Shown here piece by piece: positions 37,348 through 47,725 of a stretch of 64,000 nt of DNA (position 1 is the stretch's first letter; every line of letters starts with the position of its first letter). Position numbers and translations under genes: made by a program. The stretch lies in contig NZ_WBKA01000001.1 of assembly GCF_008831125.1 (NCBI RefSeq), positions 434,001 to 498,000 on the forward strand. The letters run 5' to 3'. The notes under the pieces were generated by a model. That model was given only the letters and a program-made list of their open reading frames with translations. It searched no databases and was not told where the DNA came from. This DNA is from Pseudoclavibacter caeni. Lineage in GTDB: Bacteria > Actinomycetota > Actinomycetes > Actinomycetales > Microbacteriaceae.

Positions 37348-39858
37348 TCACTGCCCGTCGATGGGTTTCGCGTGCAGCATCTCGCGCAGCACGGCCTCGC
37401 CGTACCGGGCGTGGTGCTGTGGGGTCACGGAGGCGGGCGCATCGTCGTCCGGCTCGGCCGGCGCGGCGGATGCGGGAGTCGCCGGCCCCGCGGGTGCGGC
37501 GGGTGCTGCAGGCTCGGGCGCCACTGGTGTGGGCGCTGCAGGGTCGGTGGGCGTGGTCGCGGCTGGCGTGCCGGAACCCGTGGGCCGTCTGGAGCTCGGG
37601 GCCGCGTTCCGGGAGGCCGGCCCCGCGGATGCAGCCGGTGCGCCACAGCCGGCGGGTCGCGGCGCGTAGCCGGCGGCGTCCGGGTTGTCACCGTAGTCGT
37701 CCGGCTCGGGCGGCAGCTCTTCCGGCCAGGGTGCCGGTGCCGGGGCGGGGCTCTGGGAGCGCTGAGGCCGGGTGGTCGACGAGGCCGATTTCGACGTGCG
37801 CCGGGCGGTGTGCGCCGTCGAGGCGGGAGCGGCCGGCGTCGCGGCCGTCGTCCCCGCAGCGGGGGCGGGAGCCTGAGAGATGGGGGCGGGAGCCTGCGCA
37901 GCAGGAGTGGGCGCCTGCGATGCCGGGGTCTGCGGCGTGGTGGTCGGCCGCTGCGGGGCCCGGCCTGGGGCGTGGGCACGGAACCGCATCCGCACGCCGA
38001 ACACCTGCTGCAGCGCCTCGCGCACCCCGTCGGCCGCGGCATGGGAGGTCGCTCCGCGGCTGCTGCGGAAGTTCTCGGCATCGGTGGCCGAGGCGAAGCT
38101 CAGGGTGAGGATGTCGCCATCGAGAGCCTGGGGCCGTGCGTTCGTCGCGACGATCCACGCCCGACGGTTGTGCTGTGCGAGGGCGGCGAGCACCTGATCC
38201 CATCCGGCCTGGACCTGGGCGATCGTCAGCGGGGTCGCCGAGACCGGGCCTGCCGCGGCCGGGGCGGTGGCGGCCTGGGCCGCCGGTGTCGATGTCGGCG
38301 TGGGCTGAGCCATCGGAGCGGCTGGCCTGGTGGCCGGCTGCGCGGGTGCCGTCGCATCGGCTGGCTCTGTCGAAGCCGATGTCGATGCGGGGGCCGCTGT
38401 GGCGGCCGCGGGTGCGGAGGGTGCGGCCCCTGCTGGCGGGGGCGCGGACGGTGCGGGGCGAGCGGGAGCACCGGATGCAGAGGTGGCCGGTGCGGACGAG
38501 GCGGGTGCGGGTGTGCCGGGCCCGGCCGGTCCGGCCGCGCTCGAGGGAGGCAGGGCCGCGCTCGCGGCCGTCGGCGCGACAGCGGCCGGCCGGGCGGGCG
38601 CTCCACCGGCCGGGGCCGACCCCGTGCTCACCGCGGGCTGCGCCGGCGCCGCGGCACGGACGGGGGTGGGGCTGCCGGACGGGGCGGTGGGTGCGTCCAC
38701 CCCGATGCGCCGTTCGAGGCGCTCGATGCGGCTGAGCGCACCGGTCTCGGCCGTGTCGGCCGCAGGCACGAGCAGCCGGGCGCACATGAGCTCCAGCTGC
38801 ATGCGAGGACTCGTGGTGCCGCCCATCGTGTCGAGCGTGTCGCTGACGGTGTCGGCGGCGCGGGAGAGATCGGCCGGGCCGAAGTCGCGTGCCTGCCGAC
38901 GCAGCGTGTCGAGTTCGTCCTGCGCCGTGCCTCGCAGGATCGCCGGCGCCTGGTCGGGGGCGGCCTTGACGACGATGAGGTCGCGCAGCCGCTCGAGCAC
39001 GTCCTCGGCGAACCGCCTGGGATCCTGCCCGGTCTGGATGACTCGGTCGACGCTCGTGAACAGTCGCTGCGCGTCGCGGGCGGAGATCGCGTCGGCGACC
39101 TCGGCGAGCAGGTCGGAAGGCGTGTAGCCGAGCAGGCCGATCGTGCGCGCGTACGAGATGGTGGCGTCCTCGCTGCCGGCGATCAGCTGGTCGAGCACCG
39201 AGAGCGTGTCACGCACAGAGCCCCCGCCCGCGCGCACGGCCAGCGGCAGCACGCCCGGCTCGGCGGTGACCTGCTCGCGCGCCAGGATGCTCTCGAGGAA
39301 CGGCAGCATCGTGGCCGGTGGCACGAGCCGGAAGGGATAGTGGTGCGTGCGCGAGCGGATCGTGCCGATGACCTTCTCGGGCTCGGTCGTCGCGAAGATG
39401 AACTTCACGTGCTCCGGGGGCTCCTCGACGAGCTTCAGCAGCGCGTTGAAGCCCGCGGCCGTGACCATGTGCGCCTCGTCGATGATGAAGATCTTGTAGC
39501 GGTCGCGCGCCGGGGCGAACACCGCGCGCTCGCGCAGGTCGCGGGCGTCGTCCACGCCGCCGTGGCTGGCCGCGTCGATCTCGATCACGTCGAGCGAGCC
39601 GGGCCCGCCGGTGGCCAGGTCGCGGCAGCTCGGGCACTCGCCGCAGGGAGTGTCCGTCGGCCCCTGCGCGCAGTTGAGGCACCGGGCGAGGATGCGCGCC
39701 GAGGTCGTCTTGCCGCACCCGCGCGGTCCGGAGAAAAGGTACGCGTGGCCGACCCGGTCATGGCGCAGGGCGGTCATCAGCGGCGCCGTCACCTGCTCCT
39801 GACCGATCAGGTCGGCGAAGGTGTCCGGGCGATAGCGTCGATACAGTGCGGTGACCAC
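37348..39858 (-). CDS. dnaX: DNA polymerase III subunit gamma/tau
   Basis: Clamp-loader ATPase. Walker A GPRGCGKT at 44-51, the zinc-binding cysteines in ARCLNCAQG and [15 protein letters not shown], and the sensor region through about residue 365. The rest, from about 420 to 660 and again near the C-terminus, is a very long Ala/Pro/Thr-rich linker around a conserved stretch ([17 protein letters not shown]) that matches tau domain V. The total of 836 residues is long but normal for high-GC actinobacteria. The start is GTG 39858, six bases after TACGCT, giving [11 protein letters not shown]. Confidence 0.95.
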   Translation of the reverse strand: MVTALYRRYRPDTFADLIGQEQVTAPLMTALRHDRVGHAYLFSGPRGCGKTTSARILARCLNCAQGPTDTPCGECPSCRDLATGGPGSLDVIEIDAASHGGVDDARDLRERAVFAPARDRYKIFIIDEAHMVTAAGFNALLKLVEEPPEHVKFIFATTEPEKVIGTIRSRTHHYPFRLVPPATMLPFLESILAREQVTAEPGVLPLAVRAGGGSVRDTLSVLDQLIAGSEDATISYARTIGLLGYTPSDLLAEVADAISARDAQRLFTSVDRVIQTGQDPRRFAEDVLERLRDLIVVKAAPDQAPAILRGTAQDELDTLRRQARDFGPADLSRAADTVSDTLDTMGGTTSPRMQLELMCARLLVPAADTAETGALSRIERLERRIGVDAPTAPSGSPTPVRAAAPAQPAVSTGSAPAGGAPARPAAVAPTAASAALPPSSAAGPAGPGTPAPASSAPATSASGAPARPAPSAPPPAGAAPSAPAAATAAPASTSASTEPADATAPAQPATRPAAPMAQPTPTSTPAAQAATAPAAAGPVSATPLTIAQVQAGWDQVLAALAQHNRRAWIVATNARPQALDGDILTLSFASATDAENFRSSRGATSHAAADGVREALQQVFGVRMRFRAHAPGRAPQRPTTTPQTPASQAPTPAAQAPAPISQAPAPAAGTTAATPAAPASTAHTARRTSKSASSTTRPQRSQSPAPAPAPWPEELPPEPDDYGDNPDAAGYAPRPAGCGAPAASAGPASRNAAPSSRRPTGSGTPAATTPTDPAAPTPVAPEPAAPAAPAGPATPASAAPAEPDDDAPASVTPQHHARYGEAVLREMLHAKPIDGQ

Positions 39859-39864
39859 GTGAAC

Positions 39865-39870
39865 AGCGTA
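39865..39870 (-). promoter_or_regulatory. -10 box of dnaX
   Basis: TACGCT on the minus strand, six bases before GTG 39858; leaderless pattern. Confidence 0.5.
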
Positions 39871-40109
39871 CCCGCCGGGGCCGACATCGAACGGGCCCGG
39901 TATGCCCTGTGAGCGAACGCGCGCGGGCGGGGATGGCGTGGAGAGTCTGGTCGGTCGCAGAGGCGTGGCCGGGGCGCGGAACACGGCGCGTGCCCAGAGG
40001 CGGCCGGCATGGCGGGCAGGTCTCGAGACGGGGTGCGTGCCCGGAGAAGGACGGGGCGGCCGGCAGGCTTTCGAGGCGGAGCGCGTCGGCGGACTCGGGG
40101 CATGAAAGC

Positions 40110-40197
40110 GGCCCCTCGCGCACCCGGCAGAGCCCGGTTACCCTTGCTGCGTCTCCGCCCTGGGGGAGTTGGCCTGGATGCTGTCGCACGAGGGGCC
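40110..40197 (-). ncRNA. ffs: Signal recognition particle RNA, small bacterial type
   Basis: On the minus strand the ends GGCCCCTCG and CGAGGGGCC pair to close a long hairpin. Near the apex CCAGGGCGGAGACGCAGCAAGG gives the conserved domain IV, with the asymmetric loop (CAGG against AGCA) and a GGAG tetraloop where Ffh binds. Length about 88 bases. Its place between dnaX and tRNA-Ser is the usual one in actinobacteria. A TACACT box lies seven bases upstream. Confidence 0.87.
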
Positions 40198-40204
40198 GAA
40201 AGAC

Positions 40205-40210
40205 AGTGTA
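40205..40210 (-). promoter_or_regulatory. -10 box of the SRP RNA
   Basis: TACACT on the minus strand, seven bases before the first base of the RNA, the right distance for initiation at the predicted 5' end. Confidence 0.65.
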
Positions 40211-40332
40211 GCAGGGCGGGTAGGAGCCGTGCCGCCGGTCGACGTGCACGAGGCGGCGTCGTCAGGTAGACTGCACGAGTTGCCGCGTGCCGGGTTCGTT
40301 GTCTCCACATCGATCGGCGGGCGGGACGACCT

Positions 40333-40417
40333 GGAGGATTCGCCTAGTGGCCTATGGCGCACGCTTGGAAAGCGTGTTGGGTGAAAGCCCTCGGGGGTTC
40401 GAATCCCCCATCCTCCG
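40333..40417 (+). tRNA. tRNA-Ser (anticodon GGA)
   Basis: Acceptor stem GGAGGAT/ATCCTCC, a long variable arm (TTGGGTGAAAGCCCTC), T-loop TTCGAAT and anticodon loop TTGGAAA give a class II serine tRNA for UCC/UCU. CCA is not encoded. No direct repeat of its 3' end or integrase was seen nearby. Confidence 0.96.
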
Positions 40418-40551
40418 CACTGTGCTCCAGAGGCGTGTCGCGGGGCCCATCCCTCGGGCATCGCCGAGGTGTCACACATGGCCGGGCCTGATCGCACGGT
40501 GCTGGAAGCGCTTCAGGATCGATGACGCGCCCGGTGAGTCAGGGAGCTGTG

Positions 40552-43302
40552 ATGGACTATGCAGGAAGCCGTCCCACCGGTCGCGCAGTGCGTGAACGGG
40601 TGCTCGACCGACTCGATCGCTCCGCCCCGCTCACCATCATCGAGGGTCTGCCGGGCGTCGGCAAACAGGCCTTGATCCGACAGCGTGCCGAGCAGCTCCG
40701 CGCGCGACGTGGTGCCGATGCCCGTCGCGTCGTGTGCATCGAATTCCCTCAGACCCCAGTTGGTGACGCCCAGGCCCTCGCCCTGGCTGCAGAGCAGTTC
40801 GCCGAGCAGGTCGGGCAGGATCTCGCCCAGCATGCCCGGGAGGATCCCAGAATCGATCACCTTCTTCGAGGGCGTGCTGATCTCGCTCGTTTCGAACGGG
40901 ACCTCCCCACCCTGTTGCACGACTGGGCCGGGACACAGATCTGTCTCGTCGCTTACGAGTGGCAGGCCTCGCCGACACTGGATCGCATCATCATCGCCAT
41001 GGTGCGCAGCGGAGTCGACGTGCTCTGCTCACTGCTCGACGCGTCAGGACTTCGTGCGACCGCGTCCGTCGCTCGCCTGAGCCTGACCGTGATCGGTGAT
41101 GGCGAGCTCGTCTTCCGCGATGAGGAGATCGGGATGCTCGCCGCATACTTCGGGATGCGCCCCACTGCTGAGCTGATCGGTCGTGTGCACGAGCTCACGG
41201 CAGGACATCCGCTCGCCACGGCGATGACGCTGCTGCGCGTCGCCGGAATCGAGCGGATGATCTCGGATGGCGACGACGTGCGGGTGGTGATTGGCGGGGT
41301 CGAGCGCGACTGGGCTCATGCCGTGGACCTGCAGACGCCCGCGCCAGAGACCAGGGCACATCTTCGCGAGGTGAGCGCCGCCCAGGTGGGTCGAGCTCAG
41401 CTTGTCTCTGCTGTCGGCCTGATGCGGTATGCGACGGTGGGGTTCCTCGAGCTGCTGCGCGCGCCTCAGGGCGAGAGTCCGTTCCTGCGGGTCATGGCCG
41501 GGCTGATCGCGGTGCCCTCGGCCGATCTCGACGCGCTTGAGGAGGTCCTGCCAGGTGCGCTGCATGCCGTCGACCGGTTGCGGGCAGCCGGATACGTCCG
41601 TCTCGAGTACCGGCCCAGCACCGGTGGACTCTTCCACTGGCACGAGGGAATGCGGACGGTCATCCCCGAGTGGTCGCGCAGTCTGCCGCATCGGAACGCG
41701 GACACCGCCGCGGAGTTCGTCACTCGACTGGTGGGATGGTATGGCGAGCACGGACGGCCAGAGGCCGCGGTCGCCCTGTTGCAGGACGTGGGGGGACCAG
41801 CGGAGCTCGAGACGTTCGTCACCGCGCATTTCACCGACATGATCTGGACGCGTCGGGTGCACGGCTTCGCCCCGATGCTCGCACTGTCGGACGAGCGGCG
41901 TGCCGAGCTGCCCATGTGCACCATCCTGGCTGCGCTGGAATCCTACCGGACGATTCGGGAGGACCCCGGACTCACGCGTCGCGCGATGCTGGTGTTCCCG
42001 ATCCTGGAAGATCGCATGCGGAACGGGACCCCTCCGGAGCGGCTGCGCAGCGCCTTGGGCATCGTCGTCGGCTGCGCCGCGCTCGACCTCTGGGAATCGC
42101 ATGGCGAGGCGGTCGACATCGTCGCACGTGCCACAGCCGAAGCCCTGCACAGAGGGCTGTGCACTGGAGGCGAGGCCGGTCGCACCGACCTCATCGTGGG
42201 AACGATCGCGATCATCCGAGGGGATCTCACGCTCGCGCGCACGCTGCTGCTGCGAGCACTCGCGGAAGGGACGGACGAACAGGGGCGTCTGGTCGCCCGG
42301 CTTGGGATCAGCGTGCTGGAGGGCTACTTCGCCCAGCAACTGCTGCCGGACGATGCACGTCTCCCCGATGTATCGGAGACGGAGATGATGCTCGCCGGTG
42401 ATGACCTCTCGGCTTGGGGATCGGTGGCCGAGCTCGCAGCACTCGCCAGATCATGGAACGCTGTGTGGCACGGTGACTATCGCACCGGGCTCGACGTGAT
42501 CAGACATCTCGTGCTCGGGCAAGACCGGGTGATCGTGCAGCCGTTCGTCTCCTGGAGCTACAGTCTCCAGCTGCTGCTGGCCGGACAGGCGGACGAGGCG
42601 CTGGGCGTCTGGTCTGAGGTGGCCCGTCGGAAAGGTGAGAAGGCCCCTGTCCCGGGCCGGCATCTGCTCGGACACGTTCTCGCGGCGCTCGCTGCGGGGC
42701 GCCCGGGCGAGGCCGTGGACCTGATCGAGCCTCACAAAGACGACCTGGCCGATCCGCTGGTGCGGCTCGCTCGTGCGGTCGTGGATTCCGGCACCGGCCG
42801 TCCAGTGTCGACGGACGAGCTCGTCGAGGGGACGAGCTTGTCGCTCGTGCCGCGTGCCCGGACGCTGCTGCAGACGCTCACAGCGCTGCAGCGTCTGCAG
42901 GCCGATGACGCTGACGGCGCGGTGGCCCTGCTCAACGGAGTCGAGGCGACGTCCTCCTCCGGCGACATCGAGTTCGCGCTGCGCTTCGCCTCGCGCAGGG
43001 ACGTCGTCGAAGCCGTGGACCGGATCGGCTCCCGGCTGTCCGACACCCTGCGGATCATGCTCTCTGACGCGGTGGAGGTACCTCATGTGCTGACGTCTCC
43101 CATCCCGCTCGCCCGACTGACCCAGACGGAGCGTCAGGTGCTCGTTCTGGTGGCAGAGGGCCTGACGAATCGGGACATCGCCGAGCGGATGTACCTCTCT
43201 GTCAACACGGTCAAGACCCATCTGACAGGGGTGTACCGAAAGCTGCGTGTCAACGGGCGTCATGCCGCCGCCGAGGCGGCCCGCAACGCCGGTCTCGTGT
43301 GA
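40552..43302 (+). CDS. Large LuxR-family regulator with N-terminal P-loop domain
   Basis: A 916-residue protein of the MalT/LAL type: an N-terminal nucleotide-binding-like domain, a long helical TPR-like middle, and a C-terminal LuxR helix-turn-helix from about 855 (TQTERQVLVLVAEGLTN, NRDIAERMYLS, VNTVKTHL). The P-loop reads GLPGVGKQA, with Gln where Thr or Ser should hold magnesium, and the expected Walker B Asp is replaced (CLVAYEWQAS), so ATP hydrolysis may be lost. ATG 40552 has AGGGAG five bases before; ATG 40522 is possible. G+C looks lower than in neighbouring genes. Target genes are unknown; it directly follows tRNA-Ser and converges on recQ. Confidence 0.88.
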   Translation: MDYAGSRPTGRAVRERVLDRLDRSAPLTIIEGLPGVGKQALIRQRAEQLRARRGADARRVVCIEFPQTPVGDAQALALAAEQFAEQVGQDLAQHAREDPRIDHLLRGRADLARFERDLPTLLHDWAGTQICLVAYEWQASPTLDRIIIAMVRSGVDVLCSLLDASGLRATASVARLSLTVIGDGELVFRDEEIGMLAAYFGMRPTAELIGRVHELTAGHPLATAMTLLRVAGIERMISDGDDVRVVIGGVERDWAHAVDLQTPAPETRAHLREVSAAQVGRAQLVSAVGLMRYATVGFLELLRAPQGESPFLRVMAGLIAVPSADLDALEEVLPGALHAVDRLRAAGYVRLEYRPSTGGLFHWHEGMRTVIPEWSRSLPHRNADTAAEFVTRLVGWYGEHGRPEAAVALLQDVGGPAELETFVTAHFTDMIWTRRVHGFAPMLALSDERRAELPMCTILAALESYRTIREDPGLTRRAMLVFPILEDRMRNGTPPERLRSALGIVVGCAALDLWESHGEAVDIVARATAEALHRGLCTGGEAGRTDLIVGTIAIIRGDLTLARTLLLRALAEGTDEQGRLVARLGISVLEGYFAQQLLPDDARLPDVSETEMMLAGDDLSAWGSVAELAALARSWNAVWHGDYRTGLDVIRHLVLGQDRVIVQPFVSWSYSLQLLLAGQADEALGVWSEVARRKGEKAPVPGRHLLGHVLAALAAGRPGEAVDLIEPHKDDLADPLVRLARAVVDSGTGRPVSTDELVEGTSLSLVPRARTLLQTLTALQRLQADDADGAVALLNGVEATSSSGDIEFALRFASRRDVVEAVDRIGSRLSDTLRIMLSDAVEVPHVLTSPIPLARLTQTERQVLVLVAEGLTNRDIAERMYLSVNTVKTHLTGVYRKLRVNGRHAAAEAARNAGLV

Positions 43303-43314
43303 GCCGCCTCATCG

Positions 43315-45363
43315 TCAGAAGTCTGCGACGATCTCCAGCACCGCCTCGCCATACGCCTCGAGCTTCGCGCGGCCCACGCCGCTGACCTCGGCCAGCTCGG
43401 CCGTCGAGTGCGGCTGCGACCGGGTGATGCCCCGCAGTGTCGCGTCGTTGAACACGATGTACGCGGGCACGCCCTGTTCCTTCGCCTGTGCGGTGCGCCA
43501 CGACCGCAGGCGCTGGTACAGCGGCTCCAGCGCCTCGGGCAGCGGCTCGGCATCCTGCGCGCCGCGGCGGCCGGTGGGGTGACGGGACGCCCCGCCCGCC
43601 CGGCCGATCACGTCGCGGCGCAGCTCCAGCGTCCGCTCGCCGCGCAGCACAGGCACCGCCGCCTCAGTGATCGTGAGCACCGCGTACCGGTCGCTCGCGA
43701 TGCGCAGGTAGCCCAGTGCGAGCAGCTGGCGGATCACCGCCCGCCACTGGGCCGTGGAGAGCTCGCCGCCGATGCCGAACGTCGAGAGCGTGTCATGGCC
43801 CTGCTGGCGCACCCGGTCGGTCTCGTGGCCGAGCAGGATGTCGATCAGGTGCCCCGCTCCGTACCGCTGGTGGCGGTCGCGCTCGAGGCGCACGATCGTC
43901 GACATGAGCTTCTGCGCCGGTATCGTCGCGTCGAAGCGCTCCGGCGGGTCGAGGCAGGTGTCGCAGTTGCCGCACGGCTCGCTCACCTCGCCGAAGTGGG
44001 CGAGCAGCCGAACCCGCCGGCAGTCGAGCGTCTCGCACAGGGCGAGCATCGCGTCCAGCTGCCGGCGCTGCACCTCGCGGTGGGCGGCGTCCCCGGCCCC
44101 GCGCTCGATCATCTGGCGGCGGCGGACGACATCCTCCAGCCCGTATGCCATCCACGCGGTCGCGGGCAGGCCGTCGCGTCCCGCCCGCCCGGTCTCCTGG
44201 TAGTACCCCTCGATGCTCGCCGGCAGGTCGAGATGCGCGACGAACCGCACGTCGGGTTTGTCGATGCCCATGCCGAACGCGATCGTGGCGACCATCACGA
44301 GGCCGTCCTCGCGCAGGAACCGGGCCTGGTTGCACTGGCGGGTCTCGGCCGGCAGCCCCGCGTGGTACGGCAGTGCGGGGATGCCGTGGTCGTTCAGCGC
44401 GGCCGCGGTGCGCTCGACCCCGGCCCGCGACAGACAGTAGACGATGCCGGCGTCGGGACGAGGGGCGGTGGTGCTGGTGTCTGCGGGGTGCATGTGCTCG
44501 GCGGTGATGAACGACACCAGCTGCTCGATCGGCCGGTGCTTCTCGACGATGCGGTACTGGATGTTCGGCCGGTCGAAGCTCGAGACGAACCGCCGCGCGC
44601 CCTGCAGGCCCAGCCGCTGGACGATCTCCTCGCGCGTCTGCACGGTCGCCGTCGCGGTGAGCGCGATGCGCGGCACCCCGGGCCACCGCTCGTGCAGGGC
44701 GCCCAGCCGCAGATAGTCGGGGCGGAAGTCGTGCCCCCACTGTGACACGCAGTGCGCCTCGTCGATCGCGAACAGCGCGAGCCCGGGGCCGGTCGCGACA
44801 CGACCGAGCAGGTCGAGCGTCTCGGTGTGGGCGAGGCGCTCCGGGGCGAGGTAGAGCAGCTTCAGCCGGCCGGCCAGCGCCTCCTGCATGATCATGCGCT
44901 GCTCGTCCGGGGGCAGCGACGAGTTGAGCGCCGCCGCGGGCACCCCGTTCGCGGTGAGGGCCGCGACCTGATCCTGCATCAGCGCGATGAGCGGCGAGAC
45001 CACGACGGCCACCCCCGGCCGCAGCAGGGCGGGCACCTGGTAGCAGATCGACTTGCCGCCGCCGGTGGGCATGAGCACGAGCGCGTCGTCGCCGGCGGCG
45101 ACATGGGTGACGATCGCGGCCTGGTCGCCGCGGAAGTCGGGGTACCCGAACACGTCGTGCAGCACGCTCCTGGCCCGGGCGAGGAGAGCGGGGTCGGGGG
45201 TGGGGGCTGTGGGCGCGGAGTGCGGCGCTGTGGCGGTGGGCGCTGGGGCGGGGGGCTGTGCTGTGGTGGGTGCGGGTGGTGTCATGGGGGTGCTGCCCTG
45301 CGCCATCGCGTCCTCGTGCCCCGGTGTCGGTGCGGTGGCGTCATACGGGGTGGGGCGGGGCAT
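43315..45363 (-). CDS. recQ: ATP-dependent DNA helicase RecQ
   Basis: A 682-residue 3'-5' helicase. After a 60-residue Pro/Ala/Thr-rich N-terminus come Walker A MPTGGGKS near residue 99, [14 protein letters not shown], the RecQ zinc site (CGNCDTC and partners), a winged helix and an HRDC domain at the C-terminus ([12 protein letters not shown]). The gene order and full domain set fit a RecQ of E. coli type. ATG 45363 lies six bases after TAGCAT. It converges on the LuxR gene with 12 bases between. Confidence 0.95.
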   Translation of the reverse strand: MPRPTPYDATAPTPGHEDAMAQGSTPMTPPAPTTAQPPAPAPTATAPHSAPTAPTPDPALLARARSVLHDVFGYPDFRGDQAAIVTHVAAGDDALVLMPTGGGKSICYQVPALLRPGVAVVVSPLIALMQDQVAALTANGVPAAALNSSLPPDEQRMIMQEALAGRLKLLYLAPERLAHTETLDLLGRVATGPGLALFAIDEAHCVSQWGHDFRPDYLRLGALHERWPGVPRIALTATATVQTREEIVQRLGLQGARRFVSSFDRPNIQYRIVEKHRPIEQLVSFITAEHMHPADTSTTAPRPDAGIVYCLSRAGVERTAAALNDHGIPALPYHAGLPAETRQCNQARFLREDGLVMVATIAFGMGIDKPDVRFVAHLDLPASIEGYYQETGRAGRDGLPATAWMAYGLEDVVRRRQMIERGAGDAAHREVQRRQLDAMLALCETLDCRRVRLLAHFGEVSEPCGNCDTCLDPPERFDATIPAQKLMSTIVRLERDRHQRYGAGHLIDILLGHETDRVRQQGHDTLSTFGIGGELSTAQWRAVIRQLLALGYLRIASDRYAVLTITEAAVPVLRGERTLELRRDVIGRAGGASRHPTGRRGAQDAEPLPEALEPLYQRLRSWRTAQAKEQGVPAYIVFNDATLRGITRSQPHSTAELAEVSGVGRAKLEAYGEAVLEIVADF

Positions 45364-45369
45364 GCGGCC

Positions 45370-45375
45370 ATGCTA
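45370..45375 (-). promoter_or_regulatory. -10 box of recQ
   Basis: TAGCAT on the minus strand, six bases before ATG 45363; leaderless pattern. Confidence 0.55.
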
Positions 45376-45758
45376 CGCGCCGGGGCTGACATCGCTGTCG
45401 AGACGGTCTCCTCTGCGGGGTCGGTCGACCTCCCCGGGGAGAAGGAGGGGGCGGTCGTCCGGGGCGAACGGCCTTGGGCGGCCGATTGCCATGCGGGACC
45501 GGGGACAACGCGGACGCGGTATCCAACCTCCTGCACCGCGGCGCTCGACCTCCTGCACTCGGGCGTCCGGTTCCCAGGTGGCAGGGAGGAGCGGCGCCGT
45601 GTGGGCAGGAATGCCGCTGGGCACGATGACGTGCGCACGAACGCAGCCGGCTGGCTCCATGAGTGCACGAACGCCCGAACCGTCGATCGAGATCGCGAAG
45701 ATGCTCGTTCCCGACGACACCAATGCGCGGATGCTTCGGGCGGTGCCGGCCGCATCCG

Positions 45759-45764
45759 TAGGAT
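45759..45764 (+). promoter_or_regulatory. -10 box of the pseudouridine synthase gene
   Basis: TAGGAT, six bases before GTG 45771; leaderless pattern. Confidence 0.6.
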
Positions 45765-45770
45765 GGCCGG

Positions 45771-46928
45771 GTGACCAGCGTCCCCGACCGACCCCAGGGT
45801 GCGACCGTGCCGGCCGGGTGCGGCGTCCGCCGCGTGGTGACCCCGCCGCCGTGCCACCGTCCCGACCACCGCGACCCGGCCACTCTCGCCGCATGGGTCG
45901 CCGGACGGTTCCCCGCGCACGCGGCCCGGATGCTCGCCGAGGGACGCTGCCGCCACGACGACGGCACACCGGTCGGCCCTGCCGAGCCGTATCGTCCGCG
46001 GACGGCGCTGTGGATCGTGCGCGACCTGCCCGCGGAGCCGCACGTGCCGGGTGCGCTGCACGTCGTCCACCGTGACGAGCGGCTCGTGGTCGTGGACAAG
46101 CCGCCGTTCCTCGCGACGATTCCGCGTGGCTCGCACGTGCGCGAGACCCTGGTCGCCCGGCTGCGCGACGAGCTGGGCCTGCCCGAGCTGCAGCCGGTGC
46201 ACCGCCTCGACCGGCTCACCAGCGGGCTCGTCGTCTGCACGACCGAGCGGCGGTGGCGCGGGGCATACCAGATGCTGTTCCAGCGCCGTGACGTGCGCAA
46301 ACGGTACCTCGCGCTCGTGCTGGCGGCGGACGCCGCGGCCGCTCCCGCCGATGCGGCGCGCGACCGCCTGCGCACCCGGCTGCTCGCGGGCGAGGAAATC
46401 GAGGTGTGCTCCCGCATCCGGAAGCGGCACGGCGTCTGGCAGGCGGAGGAGGTGCCGGGCGACCCGAACGCGATCACCCGGATGCGGCGCGTCGACCGGC
46501 CTGATGCGGTGCCCGCTCGCGGCAGGTCGGCGGATGCGACGGGCGCGGATGCGGCTGCCGAGGCACTGTCGTCGGGGCGCTCGGCTTCGATGCTGACGGG
46601 CTCGGCGGAGGACACGGCGGTCGAGGGCCTGCCGGGCGTGGCGTCCACCGCGGGGCGTGCCCTGATCGCGCTCGAGCCGCACACCGGGCGCACCCATCAG
46701 CTGCGGGTGCACCTGGCGTCGCTCGGGCTGCCCATCGCGGGCGATCCGCTGTATCCGACGGTGCGGGAGGCCTGGCCGGGGGGCCCGCCGGCGGACGACC
46801 CGGCTCATCCGCTGCAGCTGCTCGCCGTCGCTGTGGCGCTCCGTGATCCGGTCGACGGTCGGCTGCGTCGGTTCACCGCGCGACGGACGCTGCCGGTCGC
46901 GCCGGCTCAGCCGCGCGCCGGGTTATAG
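45771..46928 (+). CDS. RluA-family pseudouridine synthase
   Basis: A 385-residue RNA pseudouridine synthase. The catalytic Asp147 lies in HRLDRLTSG; KPPFLATIPRG and TGRTHQLRVHLA are the flanking family motifs. The first 75 residues may form an S4-like part. A 70-residue Ala/Ser/Thr-rich insert near 235-300 interrupts the catalytic fold, which is unusual. The nearest type is the 23S/tRNA RluA-RluC-D group, and the target base is not known. Its last 22 bases overlap the convergent deaminase gene. Confidence 0.9.
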   Translation: MTSVPDRPQGATVPAGCGVRRVVTPPPCHRPDHRDPATLAAWVAGRFPAHAARMLAEGRCRHDDGTPVGPAEPYRPRTALWIVRDLPAEPHVPGALHVVHRDERLVVVDKPPFLATIPRGSHVRETLVARLRDELGLPELQPVHRLDRLTSGLVVCTTERRWRGAYQMLFQRRDVRKRYLALVLAADAAAAPADAARDRLRTRLLAGEEIEVCSRIRKRHGVWQAEEVPGDPNAITRMRRVDRPDAVPARGRSADATGADAAAEALSSGRSASMLTGSAEDTAVEGLPGVASTAGRALIALEPHTGRTHQLRVHLASLGLPIAGDPLYPTVREAWPGGPPADDPAHPLQLLAVAVALRDPVDGRLRRFTARRTLPVAPAQPRAGL

Positions 46929-47494
46929 ACGAGCGGGTCGCTCGCCCGGTAGCGGCGGAAGACCTCGATCGCCTCGGGCTTCGCCTGGTCGTCGAGCACC
47001 TCGATGCCGCGCTGGTGCATCTGCTCGGCCCAGTCGTCGCGCATCGGGCCCTCGTTGAAGCCGGTGTACTCGGTGATCTCGTCGCCGGATCCGGCGATCG
47101 CGAGCACACGCACACCCGCCCAGATCGTGGCGCCGTAGCACATCGCGCAGGGGCGCCAGTTGACGTCGAGCTCGATCTCGCCGGCGCTGAGATCCCAGCT
47201 GGCCAGGGCGGTCTGCGCGAGCGAGAGCGCCGTGACCTCGGCGTGGGCGCTCGACAGATTCGACGAGAGCACGAGGTTCACGCCGGCGGAGACGAGCCGC
47301 TCCTCGGCGAGGTCGTAGACGAGCGCGGCGAACGGACCGCCGGAGCCCTCGCGGAAGTTGCGCTCGGCGAGCACGTTCGTCAGGGTGATCCGGTTGGCGC
47401 GCTCGGTGAGCGGCGGGGCGAAGGCGGCGACCTCCTCGGCCACCCAGGCGGGCAGGTCGGCGCCGAAGTGATCGGGCAGCACGGGCTGACTCAT
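46907..47494 (-). CDS. Nucleoside deaminase (cytidine/deoxycytidylate deaminase fold)
   Basis: A 195-residue zinc-dependent deaminase. Zinc ligands and proton shuttle are His84-Ala-Glu86 and PCAMC with Cys116 and Cys119. Size and the long C-terminal helix (AEQMHQRGIEVL) fit guanine deaminase or tRNA-deaminase-like relatives; the active-site signature NWRPCAMCYGATIWAG recalls the guanine deaminase GuaD group, but this is not certain. ATG 47494 has a strong GGAGAAGGAGA ahead; an in-frame ATG at 47638 would add 48 Pro/Arg-rich residues. If it is a guanine deaminase it would link to the allantoinase 5 kb away. Confidence 0.82.
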   Translation of the reverse strand: MSQPVLPDHFGADLPAWVAEEVAAFAPPLTERANRITLTNVLAERNFREGSGGPFAALVYDLAEERLVSAGVNLVLSSNLSSAHAEVTALSLAQTALASWDLSAGEIELDVNWRPCAMCYGATIWAGVRVLAIAGSGDEITEYTGFNEGPMRDDWAEQMHQRGIEVLDDQAKPEAIEVFRRYRASDPLVYNPARG

Positions 47495-47657
47495 GGGGTC
47501 TCCTTCTCCAGTCTCCGCAGGGCTCGGTGGCAGGGCCCAGCGGTCCTCCACCCGGGGCGGACGGGCCTCGGGACGCTCGGGGCCGGATCCGGTCGGACGC
47601 GTGCCCCGGGCTGTGGCGGTGTCGGGCTGTTCACCCATGGCTTCACCGTCGAGGCGC

Positions 47658-47663
47658 AGTCTA
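47658..47663 (-). promoter_or_regulatory. -10 box of the deaminase gene
   Basis: TAGACT on the minus strand, about 165 bases before the ATG at 47494. It faces away from the dnaK promoter. Confidence 0.45.
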
Positions 47664-47725
47664 CGGATGCGGTGTCACGGCCGTGTTACGTCGAGATGCC
47701 ACGTCCGACTGCGGGCTGATTTGAA

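Larger units (their letters stand above)
45364..45770. other. Divergent intergenic region, 407 bp
   Basis: Between recQ (leftward) and the pseudouridine synthase (rightward). It holds the two -10 boxes at its ends (45370-45375 minus, 45759-45764 plus) and a short direct repeat GTGCAGGAGGT on the minus strand around 45530-45560. A minus-strand frame could code about 95 residues ending at 45373, but it has no recognisable similarity, no ribosome-binding site and would overlap the recQ promoter, so no gene is called. Confidence 0.5.

Noticed and set aside
37500-38700. Repetitive Ala/Pro-coding DNA as a tandem repeat array or frameshift site for gamma
   Set aside because: It is codon-biased linker of DnaX without regular period; no slippery heptamer with a downstream stop was evident.
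40333-43302. Integrated island at tRNA-Ser
   Set aside because: The lower G+C of the LuxR gene suggested transfer, but no integrase, direct repeat of the tRNA 3' end or mobility gene was found in the window.
45373-45660. Possible 95-residue minus-strand gene upstream of recQ
   Set aside because: No ribosome-binding site or family signs, and it would end within the recQ promoter. Kept as intergenic.
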